41,063 nucleotides of DNA, taken from CAYOXM01 sp964407925 (GTDB lineage: Bacteria > Patescibacteriota > Patescibacteriia > SG8-24). The position numbers and the translations under genes are program-made. The stretch spans positions 1 through 41,063 of the forward strand of contig CAYOXM010000012.1 of assembly GCA_964407925.1 (NCBI GenBank), written 5' to 3'. Of this stretch, positions 23,451 through 32,380 are shown one piece after another. How positions within the stretch are numbered: the stretch's first letter is position 1; each line of letters starts with the position of its first letter. The notes under the pieces are model-generated. The model had not been told where the DNA came from. It worked only from the letters and a program-made list of their open reading frames with translations, and ran no database searches.

Positions 23451-23458
23451 TCGGCCAT

Positions 23459-25549
23459 ATGGGACTGGATAGCGAGGTCGGCACGCTTGGGCCGTTGGCG
23501 CGTCGGCATCGCGCGACGCTCGAGGGCATGGGCATCGTCACGGTGAGCGACCTTCTTTTTCATTTCCCGCACCGCTATGAGGACTTCACCGAGCGGGCGA
23601 CGGCCGCCGGCATCGCGGAGGGCGGGCATGTCACGCTCGTCGCGACGGTAGGGAAGGTGGCGAACCGGAGGAGCTTCAAGCGCCGAATGACCGTGACCGA
23701 GGCTCGGCTCGACGACGGGACGGGGAGCGTCACCGCGCTTTGGTTCAATCAGCCGTACCTCGTGCGGACGCTGACGGTCGGACGGACGTACCGTTTTGCG
23801 GGCAAGGCGGCGAAGACCAGGTTCGGCCTGCGGCTGATGAACCCGCTCTACGAGGCCGAGGCGGCCGAGGGCGAGGGGTACGTCGCGCCGCTCATGCCGG
23901 TGTATCCGCTCACCGCCGGCATAAGTCAGCACGCGCTTCGAAAGATCGTGCGTCTCGCGGAGGCCGAGGCGGTTGCCATCGCCGATCCGCTTCCCGAGGA
24001 CGTGCGTGTCCGTTACGGGCTCGAGGGCCTCTCCGACGCGGTGCGCGGGGCGCACTGGCCTGAAGACGCGGGTCAGCGTGACGCGGCGCGACGGCGGCTC
24101 GCCTTCGACGAATTGCTTAAGATCCAGCTTTCCATCGGCAAGATGCGCCGCATGCGCGAAGCCAGGCCGGCGCCGAGGATACCGTTCGACGAGGCGGCGA
24201 CCAAATCCTTCGTCGCGGGGTTGCCGTTCACCCTCACCGATGACCAGCGCAAGGCGGCCTGGGCGGCGTTCAAGGACATGTCCCGCGGCACGCAGATGCA
24301 CCGCCTGCTCGACGGCGACGTCGGCAGCGGCAAGACCGTCGTCGCGGCGGTCGCTATGATGAACGCGGCGCTCGGCGGCCTGCAGAGCGCGCTCATGGCG
24401 CCGACGGAAATCCTCGCGCGGCAGCACTACGAGACGTTACGCAAGCTTTTTGCGGGCCAGCCGTTCACGGTCGCGCTGTGGACGAACGCTTACAAGCGGT
24501 CATCGACGGCCGACGGAGAGATCGTCTGCAAGGGAAAAAAAGAATCGGCTATCCTCGGCGCGTCGATCGCGGACGGCGACGTCGCCGTCATCGTGGGGAC
24601 GCACGCCCTCGTCGAAGAGACGCTGTCGTTCAAGAGGCTCGCGCTCGCCGTCGTTGACGAGCAGCACCGTTTTGGCGTGCGCACGCGCAAGCTGCTGTGC
24701 GCGAAGAGCGGCATCCCCGGCTCGGAACCGCATCTGCTCTCCATGACCGCGACGCCGATTCCGCGCTCGCTCGCGCTCACGCTGTTCGGCGATTTGGACC
24801 TCTCGCTTCTTCGCGAGAAGCCGAAGGGGAGGAAGGAGATCGAGACGACGCTCGTGCCGCCGAAGGGGAGGAAGAAGGCCTACGGGTTCGTCCGTCGCGA
24901 GGTCGCCGAGGGGCGGCAGGCATTCGTCGTCTGCCCGCTCATCGACCCGTCGGACCTGCTTGGTGCCGCCTCGGTGACCGAAGAGTTCGAGCGTCTGCGG
25001 ACGGAGGACCTTTCCGGCATTCCGATGGGGATGCTGCACGGCAAACTTTCGGCCGACGAAAAGGAGTCGGTGATGCGCGATTTTCTCGAAAAGAAAATCA
25101 TGGTCCTCGTCTCGACGTCGGTGGTCGAAGTCGGGGTCGACGTGCCGAATGCCACGGTCATGATGATCGAGGGCGCAGAACGCTTCGGGCTCTCGCAGCT
25201 GCATCAGTTCCGCGGCCGCGTCGGGCGGAGCGACGCGCAGTCGCACTGCTTCCTGCTTCCCGGAACGATGTCGCTCGGGACGAAGGCACGGCTCGAGGCG
25301 GTCGTCAGGCACAAGGACGGCTTCGCGCTCGCCGAGAAGGACCTTGAACTCCGCGGTCCCGGCGACCTGCTCGGCACGGAGCAGTCGGGCTTCCCGGCCC
25401 TCCGCATGGCGACCTTCGGCGACGTCCGGCTGATCGCTGACGCCAAGGGCGCAGCGGGGGAGATCCTCGCCGGCGATCCGGAACTCGTCGCCCATCCCGC
25501 ACTCAAGAAGTACGTCGCGGCGAGCGCGGAGCGCGCGCACCTGGAATGA
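23459..25549 (+). CDS. recG: ATP-dependent DNA helicase RecG
   Basis: This 696-residue protein remodels stalled replication forks and branched recombination intermediates. Residues 1-150 form the wedge/OB region (VSDLLFHFPHRYEDFTERA, then VARLDDGTGSV-like strands). The helicase core has Walker A GDVGSGKT (286-293), the DEQH box VVDEQHRFG (398-406) and TATPIPRSL (430-438). The second lobe has VEVGVDVPNATVMMIEGAER and QFRGRVGR. The order and length match bacterial RecG. The frame is open upstream to 23342, but that stretch overlaps terminator hairpins and a promoter, so ATG 23459 is preferred. A hairpin terminator follows the TGA at 25547-25549. Confidence 0.95.
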   Translation: MGLDSEVGTLGPLARRHRATLEGMGIVTVSDLLFHFPHRYEDFTERATAAGIAEGGHVTLVATVGKVANRRSFKRRMTVTEARLDDGTGSVTALWFNQPYLVRTLTVGRTYRFAGKAAKTRFGLRLMNPLYEAEAAEGEGYVAPLMPVYPLTAGISQHALRKIVRLAEAEAVAIADPLPEDVRVRYGLEGLSDAVRGAHWPEDAGQRDAARRRLAFDELLKIQLSIGKMRRMREARPAPRIPFDEAATKSFVAGLPFTLTDDQRKAAWAAFKDMSRGTQMHRLLDGDVGSGKTVVAAVAMMNAALGGLQSALMAPTEILARQHYETLRKLFAGQPFTVALWTNAYKRSSTADGEIVCKGKKESAILGASIADGDVAVIVGTHALVEETLSFKRLALAVVDEQHRFGVRTRKLLCAKSGIPGSEPHLLSMTATPIPRSLALTLFGDLDLSLLREKPKGRKEIETTLVPPKGRKKAYGFVRREVAEGRQAFVVCPLIDPSDLLGAASVTEEFERLRTEDLSGIPMGMLHGKLSADEKESVMRDFLEKKIMVLVSTSVVEVGVDVPNATVMMIEGAERFGLSQLHQFRGRVGRSDAQSHCFLLPGTMSLGTKARLEAVVRHKDGFALAEKDLELRGPGDLLGTEQSGFPALRMATFGDVRLIADAKGAAGEILAGDPELVAHPALKKYVAASAERAHLE

Positions 25550-25570
25550 CGCGGCGGACTCACGGAAAAC

Positions 25571-25604
25571 AAAAGGCCGTACGGACAGTCCGTACGGCCT
25601 CTTT
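25571..25604. terminator. Bidirectional terminator between recG and the minus-strand cluster
   Basis: GGCCGTACGGAC (25575-25586) and its complement (25588-25599) flank one base and form a near-palindrome. On the minus strand it is followed by TTTTGTTTT, a good U-tract ending the pilin-fusion gene at 25620. On the plus strand CTTTC follows recG. Confidence 0.75.
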
Positions 25605-25619
25605 CATCAGCAGTTCAGC

Positions 25620-27404
25620 CTATTCCTTGAAGGGACGCCATACGTAGATGAGTCCGGCATTGGGGTTGGTTTTGGGCTTCTGCATGAAGCAGCCCTTTTT
25701 CGGATTCACCTCCTTGCACCACGAGGGGAGCCAAGGTTCGGTTTTCGCCTTGATGATCCTGTCGAGCGTCGTCCGTTTCACGCTGACTCCGGACACGCCG
25801 CCGAGTCCGGGGACGTTCGCGTAACCGGCCTTTCCTTCGGAAGGGGACGTGGGTTTGCTGCCGCCCATCTCGATGAAGTCCCACGGGATTTCCGGCCTGC
25901 CGCCGATGTACATCATCCAGTGCGCGGAATACGCTCCGGGTTCGCCGCCGCAGCACATGTAGATCAAGTCGCCGAACTTCAGCCCGCCCTTGAGCGCCGC
26001 TTCGGAGTCCATGTTCTTGTTCATGAACGAGCTGATGATCATCTGCGGGTTGGCGTCGTGCGCGTCGACGGATTTCGCGCTCAAGTACGGCGTCTTCACC
26101 ATCTTTTTCGTGCGGGGATCCTGCGCCTGTTCGTAGGGGACGTCGTCCCATTTGACGCCCGAGCAGTTCAGGATGGCGCGAACGGTCGTGCCGCAGTCGC
26201 CGCGAAAAAACTTGTTTTCGATGAGCGGCTGGACGAAGATCTTCTTGTACGCCTCGTTCGCCGGCCCGATGCATGCCGGCTCAGAGTTCAGGAGGTTGCC
26301 CGCGCTGGATTTTGAGTCCGCGTACTTTCCCGCCTTTAGGGCCCTGTCGATGCAGTCGGGCAGCCCGGCGTACACGTCGTTGATGCCCATGTGCGCCGGC
26401 ACGAGTTTCGGAATCGAGAAGTTCGGAAGGGACGCCCCGCTCCCGCCGCCCTGAACGTAGGCGCACTGTCCGTGTTCGACGCACACCTTGATGTAGCCGA
26501 GCACGGCCTTCACGAGCAGCTGGATTTTTTGGTCGTACGTGGTCGCCTCCGCCGCTTTTTTGGGGCTCGTGCAGTACTTGTTGATGTTGGGAATGCCGCC
26601 GAGGTCCTTTTCGTACTTTATGCCGGAGACGTCGACGATACCTTCGCCGCCCGGCGGGGGGCCGGATGCCACGGTCGCGCCGGTGATAGGCGGGGGCGGC
26701 GCGCTGCCCCCCGACGGCGCAGAACCGCCGGACGGAGGCGTGGAACCGCCGCCGGACGAGGATGATCCTCCTCCTGACGTTGGCGTCGAGCCGCCTCCCG
26801 ATGGCGGCTTGATTTTGACGCCTTCGTTCGTCCCGCTCCCGACTTGCTCGATGGTGCTCTTGAAATCCTTCGGATCCATGAACGGATCGCCCGTGCCGTT
26901 CTTCTCGAAGTACGCCTCGTCGGACGTGACGCGTTTCACGTCGATGCGCTTCAGTCCGACGAGTTCGTCGCTGATGCTCGCGAGGATGACGTACGAGCCG
27001 AGGGCGATGAGGATGCCGATGAGCGCGTCTGTGATGCGCTGCTTCGCCGCCTTGACCCTGTTCGAGTCGCCGCCCGCGGTCTGGTATTGGAATCCGCCGA
27101 TGATGAACATGACGCCGCCGATGATGAGCGCGACGAGCGTCAGGTAGTTGTAGAGCGCGGCGACGTATTCGGCGATCCACGGAATGCCGACGCTTTTCTG
27201 GATGAACGCGTTGTCGTCGCCCGTGACCTTGATGTTCGAAAGCTTGAGGTTCGGAATCGGTATCTTGATGTCCGGTGCCTCGCCGAGCGCAAAGGCCGAG
27301 GGGGCGGCGACGAGCGCAATGAAGAGGATAAACGCGAAAAAAGCGCCTTGGAGCACTGCGGGCAGCGGCTTTTTTCGGGTAAGGCGCGATTTCAGGGGTA
27401 ACAT
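25620..27404 (-). CDS. VirB2-like pilin-domain protein fused to a Cys/His (NlpC/P60-like) domain, copy A
   Basis: The protein has 594 residues. A signal-type N-terminus (KKPLPAVLQGAFFAFILF to SAFA, 1-39) leads into a T4SS pilin domain: IPWIAEYVAALYNYLTL, helix one 82-104, the basic loop GGDSNRVKAAKQRI, helix two 124-142. A Gly/Ser/Pro linker (about 200-250) connects to a cysteine-rich C-terminal domain. There RGDCGTTVRAILN (Cys404) and YSAHWMMYIGG (His495) look like the catalytic pair of NlpC/P60 or CHAP peptidoglycan hydrolases, with FIEMGG following. The basic loop between helices predicts that the C-terminal domain lies outside the membrane. The gene has its own promoter and is the last of the minus cluster. 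The pilin part is well supported. The hydrolase call is by pattern. Confidence 0.75.
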   Translation of the reverse strand: MLPLKSRLTRKKPLPAVLQGAFFAFILFIALVAAPSAFALGEAPDIKIPIPNLKLSNIKVTGDDNAFIQKSVGIPWIAEYVAALYNYLTLVALIIGGVMFIIGGFQYQTAGGDSNRVKAAKQRITDALIGILIALGSYVILASISDELVGLKRIDVKRVTSDEAYFEKNGTGDPFMDPKDFKSTIEQVGSGTNEGVKIKPPSGGGSTPTSGGGSSSSGGGSTPPSGGSAPSGGSAPPPPITGATVASGPPPGGEGIVDVSGIKYEKDLGGIPNINKYCTSPKKAAEATTYDQKIQLLVKAVLGYIKVCVEHGQCAYVQGGGSGASLPNFSIPKLVPAHMGINDVYAGLPDCIDRALKAGKYADSKSSAGNLLNSEPACIGPANEAYKKIFVQPLIENKFFRGDCGTTVRAILNCSGVKWDDVPYEQAQDPRTKKMVKTPYLSAKSVDAHDANPQMIISSFMNKNMDSEAALKGGLKFGDLIYMCCGGEPGAYSAHWMMYIGGRPEIPWDFIEMGGSKPTSPSEGKAGYANVPGLGGVSGVSVKRTTLDRIIKAKTEPWLPSWCKEVNPKKGCFMQKPKTNPNAGLIYVWRPFKE

Positions 27405-27433
27405 GCGACGTCCGAAAACCGGCTTCTCCGCTT

Positions 27434-27462
27434 ATTATACCCTAAAAAAGCCCGTTCTACAA
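27434..27462 (-). promoter_or_regulatory. Promoter of pilin fusion copy A
   Basis: On the minus strand there is a perfect TATAAT at 27439-27434, a 17-base spacer and a weak -35 TTGTAG at 27462-27457. It lies between the radA stop (27470) and ATG 27404. Confidence 0.6.
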
Positions 27463-27469
27463 ACCGGTT

Positions 27470-28852
27470 TCAGCGTGCCGCGGCCGTCGCAAAGAGCGTG
27501 AGCGCATCCCTCACCGTCCGGACGTCATTTATGACGAGGTTTTTCGGCAGATGCTTCATGCCGGCCTTCGGGACGGGGAAATGGGCCTGCACCATGCCGA
27601 GGGCGGCCGCCTCGGCGAGCCGGCGGTCGGATGACGGCGCGGGACGGATTTCTCCGCCGAGTCCGACTTCGCCCCAAGCGACGATGCCGTCCGCGAGAGG
27701 GACGTGACGGTGCGCTGAGGCGAGCGCAAGGAGGACGGAGAGGTCTGCCGCGGGTTCCTTTATTTTCAGGCCGCCGACCACGTTGAGGTAGACGTCATGC
27801 TGGGAAAAGTCGATGCCGCCGCGGCGAGAGAGGACCGCGAGGAGCATCTCGAGGCGCGCGGCGTCGAAACCCGACGCCTTCCGCGCCGGATAGCCGAATG
27901 ACGTTTTTTGCACGAGCGCCTGCACCTCGATGAGCACGGGACGCGTCCCCTCGATGACGCAGGAAATGGCTGATCCGGGGATTCCCGCGCGGCGGGCTTC
28001 GAGGAGGTATGCGGAAGGATTGGCGATTTCCGCGAGGCCGTCGTCCTGCATCTCGAAAATGCCCGCCTCGTCCGTCGAGCCGAAACGGTTTTTCGTCGTG
28101 CGCAGGACGCGGAGCGGGTGCGTGCGTTCGCCCTCGAAGGAGAGGACGGTGTCGACGAGGTGTTCGAGCGTCTTCGGTCCCGCGACGGAGCCGTCCTTCG
28201 TGACATGGCCGATGAGGAGCACCGGAGTGCCGCTCGATTTCGCGAACGCGACGAGCCTGCCGGCCGCGCCGCGTATCTGCCCGACGGCGCCGGCTTCGGA
28301 CGGTATCTCTTCCGTGCGGAGCATCTGGATCGAGTCGATGACCGCGAGCGCCGGTTTTTCCTTCGCGAGCGTCGCGATGACGGCGTCGACGTCGGTCTCG
28401 CCGAGGAAGTACATCCCGTCCTGGCGGAGTTTCAGCCGGTCGGCGCGCAGCTTCACCTGCGCGGGGGATTCCTCGCCGGAGACGTAGACGACACGACCTC
28501 CGGTTTTCGCCGCCGCCGCGGAAAGCATGAGCGCGAGCGTCGATTTTCCGATGCCCGGTTCGCCGCCGAGGAGGGTCACGGAACCGGCGACGATGCCGCC
28601 GCCGAAGACGCGGTCGGCCTCCTTGAGGCCCGTCGGCATGCGACGTTCGCTGCCCGCGGGAATCGCGGAGAAGGCGGTGACGTCGACCGCGCGTGCGCCA
28701 CTGCCTGCGGCGGGGGATTGCGTCTTGCGCGACGCGGGAGCGGCCCCGGCCTCGAGCGTTCCCCACGCGCCGCACTCGAGGCATTGTCCGGTCCACCTCG
28801 GGCTTTGGGCGTCGCAGTTGGAGCAGGAGTAGATGGTGGCGTTTCGCGACAT
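27470..28852 (-). CDS. radA: DNA repair protein RadA (Sms)
   Basis: This 460-residue protein supports branch migration in homologous recombination and natural transformation. An N-terminal zinc finger has Cys10, Cys13, Cys24 and Cys27 (CSNCDAQSPRWTGQCLEC). The RecA-like core has Walker A GGEPGIGKST (96-105) and the RadA-specific motif KNRFGS (254-259). The C-terminal Lon-like domain contains VGGLKIKEPAADLSVLLALA. It is complete and canonical. The gene sits between two pilin-fusion genes of the minus cluster, an unexpected place for a recombination gene. A promoter-like pair directly upstream suggests it can be expressed on its own. Confidence 0.95.
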   Translation of the reverse strand: MSRNATIYSCSNCDAQSPRWTGQCLECGAWGTLEAGAAPASRKTQSPAAGSGARAVDVTAFSAIPAGSERRMPTGLKEADRVFGGGIVAGSVTLLGGEPGIGKSTLALMLSAAAAKTGGRVVYVSGEESPAQVKLRADRLKLRQDGMYFLGETDVDAVIATLAKEKPALAVIDSIQMLRTEEIPSEAGAVGQIRGAAGRLVAFAKSSGTPVLLIGHVTKDGSVAGPKTLEHLVDTVLSFEGERTHPLRVLRTTKNRFGSTDEAGIFEMQDDGLAEIANPSAYLLEARRAGIPGSAISCVIEGTRPVLIEVQALVQKTSFGYPARKASGFDAARLEMLLAVLSRRGGIDFSQHDVYLNVVGGLKIKEPAADLSVLLALASAHRHVPLADGIVAWGEVGLGGEIRPAPSSDRRLAEAAALGMVQAHFPVPKAGMKHLPKNLVINDVRTVRDALTLFATAAAR

Positions 28853-28861
28853 AGTATCGGT

Positions 28862-28889
28862 ACGATACGCGCTCGCCGGGATGATGCAA
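28862..28889 (-). promoter_or_regulatory. Possible radA promoter, near-leaderless
   Basis: On the minus strand, -35 TTGCAT (28889-28884), a 16-base spacer and -10 TATCGT (28867-28862) lie nine bases before ATG 28852. The -35 is weak. Confidence 0.35.
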
Positions 28890-28908
28890 AGTTCCCGTCA
28901 ACCCGAGC

Positions 28909-30636
28909 TCATTGACCGATAGGAACCTGATCGAGAAGGCGTACCATGATTTGCCCGTCGTCCTTCGTGACCTTGAGATCCTTGTCAAGCGTTGCGCGGG
29001 CGAAGTAGCTGCCGCCTCCGGGGCCCGCCAGCGCGTTGAACGTATTGATGTACGGGCTGAAATGGATCGACGCACCGGTACTGCAGCCGCCCTCGCCAGG
29101 GGGTCGGGGACAGCCCACCTTGCCGTTCGAAACATTGCGCGGCCCTCCAAGGTCCGCAGGACCGCCGCCGCCCATCTCGATCCAGTAGATGGGTTCGCCC
29201 TTGGGGCCCTTCAGGTTCATGCCGCCGATATACATGACCGTATGCGACAGCGGACTGTAGGCGGCGCGGCCCAAGTGGTAAACGTCAAACGGTTTCGGAC
29301 CTTCCTTGGTTTTGATCGCCTCCAGCCAATACTTTGGGTCGATTTTCATTTTCGCCCAGCTCTTCGGGTTTTTGAGCAGGTTCTGCGCCTGCGCGGCATT
29401 CACGCCCTTCGGCAAGGTCAGGTCCGCTATGGGGTCACCGGTGGGAAATTTCAGCGTCGCGTCCTTTTCCGCAGATTTCCAACCGCCCTTCGGCCCGAGC
29501 GCGCAGGCGGCGAGGGAGAGCACCCAGCCCGTGCACTGCCCGCGGCTGAATCCTTTCAATTTTTCATTTTTGCAGGCCGTGTACGCCTGCTGAAGGCTCG
29601 TGTGAACGCTTTTATAGTCACTGACGGGGCACTTTTGCTTATTGATGTCGCACTGGTCGAGGTCTGATACGGAGACTCTCCCCTGCATGCAGTCCGAGCC
29701 CTTGTATGCCAGGCGTACGAAGTAGAAATCAGCTGCTGATCCGCGGTCATAGATGGCGCCGCCGTTATAGACGCCTTCGATGATCCACACCCGAGTGATG
29801 GCCGCCGCGCGCTTGAGCACGCTCTTCAGGTCGTTAGGACCTTTGTTCTTGAGCCGGGAGACACAAATGTCGTTCATCCGCGAAACGAACGTCGTGTTGG
29901 GGCCGGTCCTTACCCACGTGCCGTACTCGTTATTCTTGTCGTAAAGGTCGGGAATGTCGCCGTCGTAATATTGCGTGAAGGACGCGGGGGGTACGCCTTT
30001 GGCCTGCTCGTCCGCCTTGTCCGTCTGCACCATGGCGCCGTTCTTCGGCGGTTCGCCCGTTCCGGAGCCGCCAGTGCTCGAAGCGCCGGGGGGCAGCAAG
30101 GCCGGTGAGTCGTCGGGGTTGAACGGTTTCGTAAACGCCTCGGGCGGCGCGAAGCCCCCGCCTGCCGCACCATCGGCAAGGATCGTCTTCGCGTCCACGC
30201 CCAGTACCGGCTTCACGGCCACGCCGCCGAAACGGACGAGCGCGGGATTGACGGTGTTCAGGATGACGTATGCCCCGAGCGTGAGGAGGAGGCCGATGAT
30301 CGCGTCGGTGATGCGTTTTTTCGCGGCATTGATGTCCGCTCCGGCTCCCGCGTTCAGGTATTGGAAGCCGGCGATGACCATCATGACGCCGGCGAGCGTG
30401 CTCGCGACGCCCGCGGCATATTCGTAGAGGCCGGTGATGTACTGGGCGATGAAGGGGACCCTTCCGGCGGAGCCGTCGGAGGAGAAGCTGACGGTCGGGA
30501 TCGGTATTGCCAGCTTCGGCGCGATGGCTTCGTTCGCGGCGAGCGCGACGCCCGCGGTGCACACGAAAACGAGGGCCAGCATCAGCAACGGGGGGACGAG
30601 GAGCGCGGGCGAGGTCTTGTTTTTGCGTCGGGGCAT
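28909..30636 (-). CDS. VirB2-like pilin-domain protein fused to a Cys/His (NlpC/P60-like) domain, copy B
   Basis: The protein has 575 residues from ATG 30636, which follows the upstream stop by two bases. An earlier in-frame start at 30702 overlaps that gene and is less likely. A signal peptide (to ALAA, 34) precedes the pilin domain: VPFIAQYITGLYEYAAG, helix one about 74-92, the loop DINAAKKRI, helix two 110-128 and NTVNPALV. After a Pro/Gly linker, residues 253-300 (MNDICVSRLKN to NGGAIYDRG) match copy C closely. The C-terminal domain has GQCTGWVLSLAAC (Cys368), LSHTVMYIGG (His465) and YWIEMGGGG. The Cys/His spacing and strand pattern resemble NlpC/P60-type wall hydrolases. It could also be an inactive adhesin-like domain. 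Confidence 0.75.
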   Translation of the reverse strand: MPRRKNKTSPALLVPPLLMLALVFVCTAGVALAANEAIAPKLAIPIPTVSFSSDGSAGRVPFIAQYITGLYEYAAGVASTLAGVMMVIAGFQYLNAGAGADINAAKKRITDAIIGLLLTLGAYVILNTVNPALVRFGGVAVKPVLGVDAKTILADGAAGGGFAPPEAFTKPFNPDDSPALLPPGASSTGGSGTGEPPKNGAMVQTDKADEQAKGVPPASFTQYYDGDIPDLYDKNNEYGTWVRTGPNTTFVSRMNDICVSRLKNKGPNDLKSVLKRAAAITRVWIIEGVYNGGAIYDRGSAADFYFVRLAYKGSDCMQGRVSVSDLDQCDINKQKCPVSDYKSVHTSLQQAYTACKNEKLKGFSRGQCTGWVLSLAACALGPKGGWKSAEKDATLKFPTGDPIADLTLPKGVNAAQAQNLLKNPKSWAKMKIDPKYWLEAIKTKEGPKPFDVYHLGRAAYSPLSHTVMYIGGMNLKGPKGEPIYWIEMGGGGPADLGGPRNVSNGKVGCPRPPGEGGCSTGASIHFSPYINTFNALAGPGGGSYFARATLDKDLKVTKDDGQIMVRLLDQVPIGQ

Positions 30637-30638
30637 AC

Positions 30639-31052
30639 TCAGAGGTTTTCCGCGCAGATGATTTCCGAAGTCGGTTCGTCGTACCGGCAGTCCCTGGCGC
30701 ACCGGTAGCCGTCGTTGATGAAGGCGCCGACGGCGTTCGCGACGTTTTCATCGGTGAAATCAAGGTCGTAGCCGATGAGGTACTCGTTGCCGCCGGTGAC
30801 GCGATTGCCCCAATCCAGGCACTCGTCCAGCGTTTGGAACCTCTTGGCGTCACGCAGCGCGGCGATTTTTTCTTCCGGCGTCGACGGTACCTTGAAGCCG
30901 GGGTAGAAAAAGCCGTACCATCCCTGCCCGACGGCATCGGCGACGACGACGGCCGGCTTCTTGCCCGTCGCGGCGAAATAGAGTCCCGTTACGACGACCG
31001 CGAAAATCAGCGCGATGGCGACGGCGATGGCGAGCGTCCTGCCTCGGATCAT
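30639..31052 (-). CDS. Small membrane-anchored protein, function unknown
   Basis: This 137-residue protein has an N-terminal helix (MIRGRTLAIAVAIALIFAVV, about 7-28). A short extracytoplasmic domain follows with four cysteines (DECLDW, RCARDC, IICAEN) that could form two disulfides. I recognise no family. It begins 14 bases after the transglycosylase-fusion stop, and copy B starts two bases after its own stop, so the three are one transcript. It may be an accessory or chaperone for the neighbouring pilin fusions, on position alone. Confidence 0.7.
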   Translation of the reverse strand: MIRGRTLAIAVAIALIFAVVVTGLYFAATGKKPAVVVADAVGQGWYGFFYPGFKVPSTPEEKIAALRDAKRFQTLDECLDWGNRVTGGNEYLIGYDLDFTDENVANAVGAFINDGYRCARDCRYDEPTSEIICAENL

Positions 31053-31066
31053 GACGGTAGGGGTTA

Positions 31067-32365
31067 TCAGTTGCCGCAGGACTCGATGTCGGTGTTAGGC
31101 ACCGTATCGGACCACTTCACCTTGCTGCAGCATTTCCTCTTTTTTTTCACGACGTCCGGCGAATCGTCCTTCTTCGGCGTGTATATTTCCGTCCACGTGA
31201 AGCAGTTCGAGAGTTCCGAATTGCCCTTACCCGAGCACGAGCTGTAGTACTTGGTCTTGATGCACGCGGACATGCGCGCGCTGCAGCCGTTTCCGGCGTA
31301 CCGGTAGAACAGGCACTGCGGGTTCCCGCCGCAGTTCGCGAGCATGGGTTTCATGAGGTACTTGATCGACGCCGTGATGCTCTTTCTCGGATCGAGCAGG
31401 TCGGGGACGGTCAGGCAGTCGCTCGAAGTGAACGGGATGCCCATGTTCCCGTCGGGGCACGTCTTTTCGTTGCGGACGGCACCGATGGTGAGCTGGGTGA
31501 TGCCGATGCCGTGCGTGAAACGCGGGTCGAGGCCGTAGTTCGGCGGGACCATCGTGTCCGCTTTCGGCGAGTCGTCGTTGACGCATTTCGGATTCTTGTC
31601 ACCGGAGCAGTCGATCTTCGCGCCGCTGTACTTCGTGCCCGACTTGAAGAAGCGGATGCGCGACCCCACGCCGGTGCCGAGGAAGTTCTCGTCGTGCCCG
31701 ATGGCGTTAGGCACGCCGCCCGATTCGCCTTTGACGATTTCCGTCGCGATGCACGGGTCCACCTTCTGTTCGACCGCGACGTCGTGCACCATCTTGAAAA
31801 TTTCACCCCGTGGCGGCGGCGGCGCGCCCGTCGCCTTTTCGAAAACTTGCGGGGAAATTTTCTCGACGTGGAACGGCAGCCCTTTCACCGTCGGGATGCG
31901 TATCGGCGAGAGCGAGGTCAGATCGGTGTTTACGGTGTTCAGGATCACGTACGACCCGAGGACCAGGAGGGCGCCGATGAGCGCGTCCGTGATGCGCTGC
32001 TTCGCCGCGCTGACCTTGCTCGAGTCGCCGCCCGCGGTCTGGTACTGGAATCCGCCGATGACCACCATGACGCCCGCAAGCGTGAGCGCGACGCCGATCG
32101 CGTACTCGTAGACGCCGCCGACGTAGTTCGCGATCCACGGGACCGTGATGAACGCCTGCGATCCCTTGCCTTTGTCGTCGCCGTACTGCTCCGTGGTGGT
32201 GTTCAGGTCGGAAATTTTCACCGTCGGTATCTTGATCGACGGGACGAACTGCGGGGCCGCGTTCGCGCCGGCAGAGCCGAACAGGAAAAACGCGATAAGG
32301 CCGACTGATGCGGCGACGAGCCGCATTCGCGCCGTTTGCCGTTTTTCGGGGCGATGAATCCGCAT
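31067..32365 (-). CDS. VirB2-like pilin-domain protein fused to a lytic transglycosylase (SLT-like) domain
   Basis: The protein has 432 residues. A signal peptide ends near GANA (36). The pilin domain follows: VPWIANYVGGVYEYAIG, helix one about 88-106, the loop GGDSSKVSAAKQRI, helix two 126-144 and NTVNTDLT. The C-terminal part matches goose-lysozyme-like SLT transglycosylases. EIFKMVHDVAVEQKVDP is the opening helix, ATEIVKGESGG holds the predicted catalytic Glu214, THGIGITQLT (284-293) corresponds to the 'GxGLMQ' motif, and FYRYAGNGCS (353-361) to the 'YNAG' motif. The added cysteines fit an extracytoplasmic location. The family cuts the glycan strands of peptidoglycan. In conjugation such enzymes (VirB1) are separate proteins, so fusion to a pilin domain is unusual. 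A -10 box six bases from the ATG suggests a leaderless transcript. Confidence 0.82.
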   Translation of the reverse strand: MRIHRPEKRQTARMRLVAASVGLIAFFLFGSAGANAAPQFVPSIKIPTVKISDLNTTTEQYGDDKGKGSQAFITVPWIANYVGGVYEYAIGVALTLAGVMVVIGGFQYQTAGGDSSKVSAAKQRITDALIGALLVLGSYVILNTVNTDLTSLSPIRIPTVKGLPFHVEKISPQVFEKATGAPPPPRGEIFKMVHDVAVEQKVDPCIATEIVKGESGGVPNAIGHDENFLGTGVGSRIRFFKSGTKYSGAKIDCSGDKNPKCVNDDSPKADTMVPPNYGLDPRFTHGIGITQLTIGAVRNEKTCPDGNMGIPFTSSDCLTVPDLLDPRKSITASIKYLMKPMLANCGGNPQCLFYRYAGNGCSARMSACIKTKYYSSCSGKGNSELSNCFTWTEIYTPKKDDSPDVVKKKRKCCSKVKWSDTVPNTDIESCGN

Positions 32366-32371
32366 GGGGTA

Positions 32372-32377
32372 AGTATA
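32372..32377 (-). promoter_or_regulatory. -10 box of the pilin-transglycosylase gene
   Basis: The minus strand reads TATACT at 32377-32372, six bases before ATG 32365, just past the preceding terminator. No good -35 is visible. Initiation would fall at or next to the start codon. Confidence 0.45.
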
Positions 32378-32380
32378 ACA

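Noticed and set aside
23342..23458. Upstream extension of recG
   Set aside because: It covers a terminator hairpin and a promoter-like pair, and RecG proteins normally begin near the chosen ATG.
30639..30702. Longer start for pilin fusion copy B
   Set aside because: It would overlap the 137-residue gene. The later ATG directly precedes a proper signal peptide.
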